54,922 bases of DNA from Streptomyces luteolus. GTDB lineage: Bacteria > Actinomycetota > Actinomycetes > Streptomycetales > Streptomycetaceae. The stretch covers positions 1 through 54,922 of the forward strand of contig NZ_JASCIS010000052.1 in assembly GCF_029968015.1 (NCBI RefSeq). Direction: 5' to 3'. Under the pieces are notes generated by a model. It was not told where the DNA came from. It did not search any database and worked only from the letters and a program-made list of their open reading frames with translations. This document shows, piece after piece, positions 49,232 to 54,922 of the stretch; the first letter of the stretch is position 1; each line of letters begins with the position of its first letter. The position numbers were made by a program, and so were the translations under genes.

Positions 49232-50461
49232 GTGCGAAACCGTTCCTTGCTCATACTCACCACCGTGCTGACCACCGGGGCACTCACACTCACCGCCTGC
49301 GGATCGCGCGACGAAGGAAAAGGCGGCGGCGACGGAGACAAAACCACCGTCGTCATCGGCGTGGACGCGCCCCTGACCGGTGACCTTTCCGCACTCGGCC
49401 TCGGCATCAAGAACTCCGCCGACCTCGCCGTGAAGACCGCCAACAAGGAAGGCACCGTCGAAGGCGTCGAGTTCAAACTCCAAGCCACCGACGACCAGGC
49501 ACAGCCTTCCGTTGGCCAGCAGAACGCACAGAAGTTCATCAGCAACAAAGAAGTACTCGGCGTCGTCGGACCACTGAACTCCAACGTCTCCCAGTCGATG
49601 CAGAAGCCCTTCAACGACGCGGGCCTCGTCCAGGTCTCCCCCGCCAACACAGGCACCGAACTCACCCAGGGCGACGGCTGGAAGACCGGCGACCTCAAGC
49701 GCCCCTTCAAGACCTTCTTCCGCACCGCCACGACCGACCAGGTCCAGGGCGACTTCGCCGCCAAGTACCTCTACAACAAGGCGAAGATCAAAAAGGTCTA
49801 TCTCATCGACGACCAGAAGACCTACGGCGCCGGACTCGCCGCGTCCTTCAAGGACACCTTCACCAAGCTCGGCGGAAAGATCGTCGCCTCCGACCACATC
49901 AACCCCGAGGACCGCGACTTCCGCGCCGTCGTCACCAAGGTGAAGAACTCCGGCGCCGAAGCCGTCTACTACGGCGGCGAATACCCGGCAGCAGGCCCCC
50001 TCAGCCAACAGCTCAAGGGCAGCGGCGCCAAGATCCCGCTCATGGGCGGCGACGGCATCTACAGCGCCGACTTCATCAAGCTCAACAAGAAGGCCGAAGG
50101 CGACCTCGCCACATCCGTCGGCAAACCCGTAGAAATGCTCGACTCCGCCAAGACCTTCATCAAGAACTACGAAGCGGCCGGATACAAGGACGCCTACGAG
50201 GCCTACGGCGGCGGCACCTACGACGCCACCTGGTCCATCATCGAAGCCGTCAGGATCGCCGTCGAAGAAAACAACGGAAAGCTCCCCGAGGACGCCCGAG
50301 CCAAGGTCCTCGAAGCCATGAGCAAGGTCAAGTTCGAAGGCGTCACCGGAACCGTCTCGTTCGACGAGTACGGCGACACCACCAACACCATGATGACCGC
50401 CTACCGGGTCGAAGGTAAGGAGTGGAAGCCGGAGTTCAGCGGCGCTTACAAGCCCGAATAA
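49232..50461 (+). CDS. livK: branched-chain amino acid ABC transporter, substrate-binding lipoprotein
   Basis: This 409-residue lipoprotein has a signal peptide with lipobox (LTTGALTLTACGS, Cys at about residue 23). A periplasmic-binding type 1 domain follows: TTVVIGVDAPLTGDLSALGL, GVVGPLNSNVSQSMQKPFND, KKVYLIDDQKTYGAGLAASF, SGAEAVYYGGEYPAAGPLSQ and AYEAYGGGTYDATWSIIEAV. It captures Leu/Ile/Val or related amino acids at the outer face. GTG 49232 has AAAGGA 7 nt upstream. It is the first gene of the liv operon and is set off from livH by a hairpin. Confidence 0.95.
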   Translation: MRNRSLLILTTVLTTGALTLTACGSRDEGKGGGDGDKTTVVIGVDAPLTGDLSALGLGIKNSADLAVKTANKEGTVEGVEFKLQATDDQAQPSVGQQNAQKFISNKEVLGVVGPLNSNVSQSMQKPFNDAGLVQVSPANTGTELTQGDGWKTGDLKRPFKTFFRTATTDQVQGDFAAKYLYNKAKIKKVYLIDDQKTYGAGLAASFKDTFTKLGGKIVASDHINPEDRDFRAVVTKVKNSGAEAVYYGGEYPAAGPLSQQLKGSGAKIPLMGGDGIYSADFIKLNKKAEGDLATSVGKPVEMLDSAKTFIKNYEAAGYKDAYEAYGGGTYDATWSIIEAVRIAVEENNGKLPEDARAKVLEAMSKVKFEGVTGTVSFDEYGDTTNTMMTAYRVEGKEWKPEFSGAYKPE

Positions 50462-50502
50462 GAACCCGGCCCTCCCGGCCGCCAAAACGGCACAGCACCA
50501 GA

Positions 50503-50535
50503 CCGCGCGGGAGCGCTACGAGCGCTCCCGCGCGG
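50503..50535 (+). terminator. attenuator-type hairpin between livK and livH
   Basis: A 15-bp perfect stem CCGCGCGGGAGCGCT / AGCGCTCCCGCGCGG has a 3-nt loop, 42 nt after the livK stop. It probably lowers expression of the membrane genes relative to the binding protein or stabilises the livK mRNA 3' end. Confidence 0.8.
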
Positions 50536-50569
50536 CGCCTTATCCGAACCACTCCACGGAGGCCTTGCG

Positions 50570-51499
50570 GTGAACGAACTGCCGCAGCAGCTGGCCAATG
50601 GACTCATCCTCGGCGCGATGTACGGACTCATCGCGATCGGCTACACGATGGTCTACGGCATCGTCCAGCTCATCAACTTCGCCCACGGCGAGATATTCAT
50701 GATCGGGGGCTTCGGCGCCCTCACCGTCCACCTCATACTCCCCGACGGCTTCTCCCTCGCCGCCGCCATACCCCTCATGATCATCGGCGGCATGATCTGC
50801 TCCGTAGCCGTCGGCACCGCCGCCGAACGCTTCGCCTACCGCCCCCTGCGCGGCGCCCCACGACTCGCCCCCCTGATCACCGCCATCGGCCTCTCCATCT
50901 TTCTCCAACAAGCCGTCTGGAAGTGGTACCCGGACGCCAAGAAAGACCTCTCCTTCCCCCAGTTCGACAGCGAACCGGTCAACATACTCGGCGCCAACAT
51001 CCAAATAGGCAGCCTCTTCGTCCTCCTCGCCGCACCCCTCTGCATGCTCACCCTCGGCCTCTTCGTCAGCAAAACCCGATCCGGCCGCGGCATGCAGGCC
51101 ACCGCCCAAGACCCAGACACCGCCAAACTCATGGGCATCAACACCGACCGCATCATCGTCATGGCCTTCGCCATTGGCGCCGCATTCGCCGCCATCGCAG
51201 CCGTCGGATACGGACTCCACAACGGCCAGGTCGGATTCAAAATGGGCTTCATCCTCGGCCTCAAAGCCTTCACCGCAGCCGTACTCGGCGGCATCGGAAA
51301 CATCTACGGAGCCATGCTCGGCGGCCTCGTACTCGGCGTCGCCGAATCCCTCGCCACCGGCTACATCGGCGAGATCCCCGGAATGGAACTCTTCGGCGGC
51401 GGAGCCTGGAAGGATGTCTGGGCCTTCACCCTCCTCATCCTCGTACTGCTCCTGAGGCCACAAGGCCTGCTCGGCGAACGCGTCGCGGATCGGGCGTGA
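50570..51499 (+). CDS. livH: branched-chain amino acid ABC transporter permease LivH
   Basis: This 309-residue permease begins with ANGLILGAMYGLIAIGYTMV and YGIVQLINFAHGEIFMIGGF, the LivH signature. Segments that follow are FVLLAAPLCMLTLGLFVSK, the EAA-like loop GRGMQATAQDPDTAKLMGIN, and VLGGIGNIYGAMLGGLVLGV. About eight membrane segments. GTG 50570 has GGAGG 7 nt upstream. It ends in a GTGA/TGA junction with livM. Confidence 0.96.
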   Translation: MNELPQQLANGLILGAMYGLIAIGYTMVYGIVQLINFAHGEIFMIGGFGALTVHLILPDGFSLAAAIPLMIIGGMICSVAVGTAAERFAYRPLRGAPRLAPLITAIGLSIFLQQAVWKWYPDAKKDLSFPQFDSEPVNILGANIQIGSLFVLLAAPLCMLTLGLFVSKTRSGRGMQATAQDPDTAKLMGINTDRIIVMAFAIGAAFAAIAAVGYGLHNGQVGFKMGFILGLKAFTAAVLGGIGNIYGAMLGGLVLGVAESLATGYIGEIPGMELFGGGAWKDVWAFTLLILVLLLRPQGLLGERVADRA

Positions 51500-51504
51500 T
51501 ACCC

Positions 51505-53298
51505 ATGACCACCAACACCACCAAAACCCCCGCACAGCAGCCCACTTCGCTGCTCCCCCTGCCCACCAAGGCAGCCCGCACCGGCGTACTCACCGGAGCC
51601 GCACTCGCCCTCGCCGGCACCTTCCTCGCCTGGACCTGGACCGAAGAATTCCCAGGCAACCTCACCGTCACCGGCTACCCCGGCGGCCTCCAGGTCATCA
51701 CCCTCGTCGGCGCCGCACTTACCATCCTCTTCACCCTCTCCGGCATAGGAATCCGCGGCCTCACCTGGCTCACCCCCGGCGGAAAAACCAGCCCCGTCAC
51801 CCTCACCGCACTCGCCGTCCTCGGCACCACCACCTACGCCCTCGCCGCCATCTCCGTACAACTCGGCGGCGTCATCAACCTCGAACCCGGTGCCTGGATA
51901 TCCGAGATCGGCGCACTCATCGCCGTCATCGCCGCACTCGGCCTCCCCAGCGACCTGCCCCCAGACGACGAAACCACCGGCACCTGGAACCGCTTCAAGC
52001 ACGCACTCAAAGCACCACCCGCACCACCCGCCAAAGAACTGGCGAACTGGGTCGAAATCCTCATCATCACCGCCGCATTCGGCACCGGCCTCTACGTCTT
52101 CGCCTACGGCATCGACGCCTACTCCGAACTCTTCGTCGGATTCCTCATCACCGTCGCACTCGCCGCCCCCGCCGTGTTCCGCGCCGGCCTCATCGCCCGC
52201 CTCAACCGGCTCACCGCGAAACACCGCACCATCACCCTCACCGCCGCACTAATCGCCGCGGCCTGCTTCCCCTTCACACAGACCGACGAGTCCTACGCCC
52301 TCATCGGCGCCAACATCCTGATCTTCGCCACCGTCGCCCTCGGCCTCAACGTCGTCGTCGGCCTCGCCGGACTCCTCGACCTCGGATACGTCGCCTTCCT
52401 CGGCGTCGGCGCCTACACCGCCGCCCTCGTCTCCGGATCGCCGCAATCCACCTTCGGCGTCCAATTCCCCTTCTGGGCCGCCGTACTCGTCGGCGCAGCC
52501 GCCTCACTCATCTTCGGCGTCCTCATCGGAGCCCCCACCCTCCGACTCCGCGGCGACTACCTCGCCATCGTCACCCTCGGCTTCGGCGAAATCTTCCGCA
52601 TCACCATGAACAACCTCAACGGAAGCGCCGGACCCGACATCACCAACGGCTCCCAAGGCATCCCCAACATCCCCGACCTCGAACTCTTCGGATTCAACTT
52701 CGGCGCACCCCACGACATCGCCGGATTCACCCTCGGCCGATCCGGCAACTACTACCTCCTGATGCTGCTCTTCACCGCAGTCGTCGTCATGGTCTTCCGA
52801 CGCTCCGGAGAATCCCGCATCGGCCGCGCCTGGGTCGCCGTACGCGAAGACGAAACCGCGGCAACCGCCATGGGAATCAACGGATTCCGCGTCAAACTCA
52901 TCGCCTTCGCCCTCGGCGCCACCCTCGCCGGATTCGCCGGAACCGTCCAGGCACACGTCTCGTACAGCATCACCCCCGAGCAGTACCTGTTCGCCAACAC
53001 CGTGCCCCCGAACTCCGCCTTCCTCCTGGCCGCAGTCATCCTCGGCGGCATGGGCACCATCAGCGGCCCCCTCATCGGCGCCGCACTCCTCTACCTCATC
53101 CCCGCCAAACTCCAATTCCTCGAAGACTTCCAGCTGATCCTCTTCGGACTCGCCCTCATCCTCCTCATGCGATTCCGACCCGAAGGACTCGTCGCCAACA
53201 AACGCGCCCAGCTCGAATTCCACGAGACCGACCAACTCGACGTACCAGAACAAAGACTCCCCGGCACCAATGTCGGCACCGCCAAGGCGGGGGCGTGA
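51505..53298 (+). CDS. livM: branched-chain amino acid ABC transporter permease LivM (long form)
   Basis: This 597-residue permease has an N-terminal half of several extra membrane segments (GVLTGAALALAGTFLAWTWT, LTALAVLGTTTYALAAISVQ). The standard LivM core starts near residue 270: IFATVALGLNVVVGLAGLLD, LGYVAFLGVGAYTAALVSG, LRGDYLAIVTLGFGEIFRIT, GRAWVAVREDETAATAMGIN (EAA loop) and VILGGMGTISGPLIGAALLY. Typical LivM is 320-430 residues, so the N-terminal extension is an actinomycete feature. ATG 51505 is chosen; a GTG at 51496 overlapping the livH stop is possible. Confidence 0.95.
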   Translation: MTTNTTKTPAQQPTSLLPLPTKAARTGVLTGAALALAGTFLAWTWTEEFPGNLTVTGYPGGLQVITLVGAALTILFTLSGIGIRGLTWLTPGGKTSPVTLTALAVLGTTTYALAAISVQLGGVINLEPGAWISEIGALIAVIAALGLPSDLPPDDETTGTWNRFKHALKAPPAPPAKELANWVEILIITAAFGTGLYVFAYGIDAYSELFVGFLITVALAAPAVFRAGLIARLNRLTAKHRTITLTAALIAAACFPFTQTDESYALIGANILIFATVALGLNVVVGLAGLLDLGYVAFLGVGAYTAALVSGSPQSTFGVQFPFWAAVLVGAAASLIFGVLIGAPTLRLRGDYLAIVTLGFGEIFRITMNNLNGSAGPDITNGSQGIPNIPDLELFGFNFGAPHDIAGFTLGRSGNYYLLMLLFTAVVVMVFRRSGESRIGRAWVAVREDETAATAMGINGFRVKLIAFALGATLAGFAGTVQAHVSYSITPEQYLFANTVPPNSAFLLAAVILGGMGTISGPLIGAALLYLIPAKLQFLEDFQLILFGLALILLMRFRPEGLVANKRAQLEFHETDQLDVPEQRLPGTNVGTAKAGA

Positions 53299-54185
53299 CC
53301 ACCATGACGACAACCACCACCGTCCTCGAAGCCACCGACGTCACCATGCGATTCGGCGGCCTCACCGCTGTACGCTCCGTCGGCCTCACCGTCAACAGCG
53401 GCGAAATCGTCGGCCTCATCGGCCCCAACGGCGCAGGCAAAACCACCTTCTTCAACTGCCTCACCGGCCTCTACGTCCCCACCGAAGGCACCGTCGCCTA
53501 CAAAGGCACCGTCCTCCCCCCGAAACCCCACCTCGTCACCAGCGCCGGCATAGCCCGCACCTTCCAGAACATCCGGCTCTTCGCCAACATGACCGTCCTG
53601 GAAAACGTCCTCGTCGGCCGCCACACCCGCACCAAAGAAGGCCTCTGGTCGGCACTCCTCCGCGGCCCCGGATTCAAGAAAGCCGAAGCCGCATCCCACG
53701 AACGAGCCATGGAACTCCTCGAGTTCATCGGCCTCGCCCACAAAGCCGACCACCTCGCCCGCAACCTCCCGTACGGCGAACAACGCAAACTCGAGATCGC
53801 CCGCGCCCTCGCCAGCGAACCCGGACTCCTCCTCCTCGACGAACCCACCGCGGGAATGAACCCCCAAGAAACCCGCGCCACCGAAGAGCTGGTCTTCGCC
53901 ATCCGCGACCAGGGCATCGCGATCCTCGTCATCGAGCACGACATGCGGTTCATCTTCAACCTCTGCGACCGCGTCGCCGTCCTCGTCCAAGGCGAAAAGC
54001 TCGTCGAGGGCACCTCAGACGTCGTCCAGGCCGACGAACGCGTCATCGCCGCCTACCTCGGAACGCCCTTCGAAGGCGCACCCGGCGACGAAGAAGTAGC
54101 CGAAGTCGAAGCAGCCGAAGCCGCCCAGACCCCCTCCACCAAAGCAGCACCCGGCACCGACACCCGCACGGAGGACGACCAGTGA
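53295..54185 (+). CDS. livG: branched-chain amino acid ABC transporter ATP-binding protein LivG
   Basis: This 296-residue ATPase carries Walker A IGPNGAGKTTFFNCLTGLYV, the LivG-type Q-loop ARTFQNIRLFANMTVLENVL, signature LPYGEQRKLEIARALASEPG, Walker B LLLLDEPTAGMNPQET and switch His in VIEHDMRFIFNLCDRV. It ends with an acidic tail (EEVAEVEAAEAAQTPSTKAA). GTG 53295 overlaps the livM stop by 4 bp (GTGA), so translation is coupled. Confidence 0.97.
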   Translation: MTTMTTTTTVLEATDVTMRFGGLTAVRSVGLTVNSGEIVGLIGPNGAGKTTFFNCLTGLYVPTEGTVAYKGTVLPPKPHLVTSAGIARTFQNIRLFANMTVLENVLVGRHTRTKEGLWSALLRGPGFKKAEAASHERAMELLEFIGLAHKADHLARNLPYGEQRKLEIARALASEPGLLLLDEPTAGMNPQETRATEELVFAIRDQGIAILVIEHDMRFIFNLCDRVAVLVQGEKLVEGTSDVVQADERVIAAYLGTPFEGAPGDEEVAEVEAAEAAQTPSTKAAPGTDTRTEDDQ

Positions 54186-54898
54186 CCGCACTACTGGAAG
54201 TCGAAGACCTCAGGGTCGCCTACGGCAAGATCGAAGCCGTCAAAGGCATCTCCTTCAACGTCGAAGCCGGACAGGTCGTCACCCTCATCGGCACCAACGG
54301 CGCCGGTAAAACCACCACACTCCGCACCCTGTCGGGCCTGCTGAAGCCGCTCTCCGGGAAAATCACCTTCGACGGAAAACCACTGGCCGGCGTCCCCGCC
54401 CACAAAATCGTCGCCATGGGCCTCGCCCACTCCCCCGAAGGCCGGCACATCTTCCCCCGCCTCACCATCACCGACAACCTCCGCCTCGGCGCCTACCTCC
54501 GCGACGACAAAGAGGGCATCGAAAAGGACATCCAGCGGGCGTACGACCTCTTCCCCATCCTCGGCGAACGCAGAAAACAAGCCGCGGGAACACTCTCCGG
54601 CGGCGAACAACAAATGCTCGCCATGGGCCGCGCCCTGATGTCCCGACCCAAACTGCTCATGCTCGACGAACCCTCCATGGGCCTCTCCCCGATCATGATG
54701 CAGAAGATCATGGAGACCATCAGCGAGCTGAAATCCCAGGGCACCACCATCCTGCTCGTCGAACAGAACGCGCAGGCCGCCCTCTCCCTCGCCGACCACG
54801 GCCACGTCATGGAAATCGGCAAGGTCGTCCTCTCCGGCACGGGGCAGGACCTCCTGCACGACGAATCCGTACGGAAGGCGTATCTCGGCGAGGACTGA
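54182..54898 (+). CDS. livF: branched-chain amino acid ABC transporter ATP-binding protein LivF
   Basis: This 238-residue ATPase carries Walker A IGTNGAGKTTTLRTLSGLLK, the LivF hallmark AHSPEGRHIFPRLTITDNLR, signature TLSGGEQQMLAMGRALMSRP, Walker B LLMLDEPSMGLSPIMM and VEQNAQAALSLADHG in place of the usual His loop. GTG 54182 overlaps the livG stop (GTGA). It completes the transporter; the gene ends 24 bp before the window edge. Confidence 0.97.
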   Translation: MTALLEVEDLRVAYGKIEAVKGISFNVEAGQVVTLIGTNGAGKTTTLRTLSGLLKPLSGKITFDGKPLAGVPAHKIVAMGLAHSPEGRHIFPRLTITDNLRLGAYLRDDKEGIEKDIQRAYDLFPILGERRKQAAGTLSGGEQQMLAMGRALMSRPKLLMLDEPSMGLSPIMMQKIMETISELKSQGTTILLVEQNAQAALSLADHGHVMEIGKVVLSGTGQDLLHDESVRKAYLGED

Positions 54899-54922
54899 GC
54901 AGTACTCGTACCTGTACGGCGG

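Noticed and set aside
50422..51504. Long upstream extension of livM running through livH in another frame
   Set aside because: The Arg/His/Pro-rich translation is the shifted frame of livH; real livM starts at 51505 (or 51496).

Overview
The window is about 70% GC, has dense genes on both strands, uses many GTG starts and contains protein families largely confined to actinomycetes (DUF397, S-adenosyl methyltransferases of the DUF574 type, DUF3574, DUF4291, SPW_0924, MmyB-like sensors). It comes from a Streptomyces chromosome. The order rpsA - hrpB - polA - liv operon on the right matches, from memory, the conserved core arm around rpsA/polA in S. coelicolor. No rRNA, tRNA, phage, transposase or CRISPR was seen.

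Left part (1-17 kb): a truncated D-2-hydroxyacid dehydrogenase; a heavily decayed gltD pseudogene; a divergent pair of AhpD-like protein and MocR regulator; a WhiJ-like regulator/DUF397/anti-sigma-type ATPase cassette with a neighbouring DUF574 methyltransferase; an MTA/SAH-deaminase-like amidohydrolase; a second regulatory cluster (ImmA/IrrE-like metallopeptidase, XRE regulator, MmyB-like sensor) around a phased GGAACTC repeat array; a chitin-type LPMO with a DasR-like operator; a DHA2 drug exporter; a frameshifted membrane-oxidoreductase pseudogene; and a secreted serine protease.

Middle (17-33 kb): housekeeping and accessory enzymes (nucleotidyltransferase, DUF4291, quinone-oxidoreductase-like enzyme, RidA, NarK, family-5 uracil-DNA glycosylase, SDR, S4 RNA-binding protein), an IorAB-type molybdenum hydroxylase, methyltransferase, second secreted protease, TPR protein, coaE, PAC2 protein and a secreted beta-helix protein behind a consensus promoter whose -35 overlaps a second DasR-like site.

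Right part (33-55 kb): rpsA with its own promoter and a ~210-nt leader, methyltransferase, hrpB, DUF3068 protein with a tiny SPW_0924 partner, a large secreted lytic transglycosylase, polA, an FdhF/YdeP molybdopterin oxidoreductase, a PaaI-like thioesterase and the complete liv branched-chain amino-acid ABC operon (livK-H-M-G-F), whose codon usage differs visibly from its neighbours.

Two features run through the window. First, short GC-rich tandem repeats with periods of 9, 11, 12, 16, 18, 27 and 31 bp lie at or next to the ends of at least ten genes. Second, at least seven genes have a TANNNT box 6-8 nt before the start codon, as expected of leaderless transcripts. The candidates I rate most worth testing are the ImmA/XRE/MmyB cluster with its 10-bp phased operator array, the pair of DasR-like sites linking an LPMO to an uncharacterised beta-helix protein, and the tandem-repeat habit itself.
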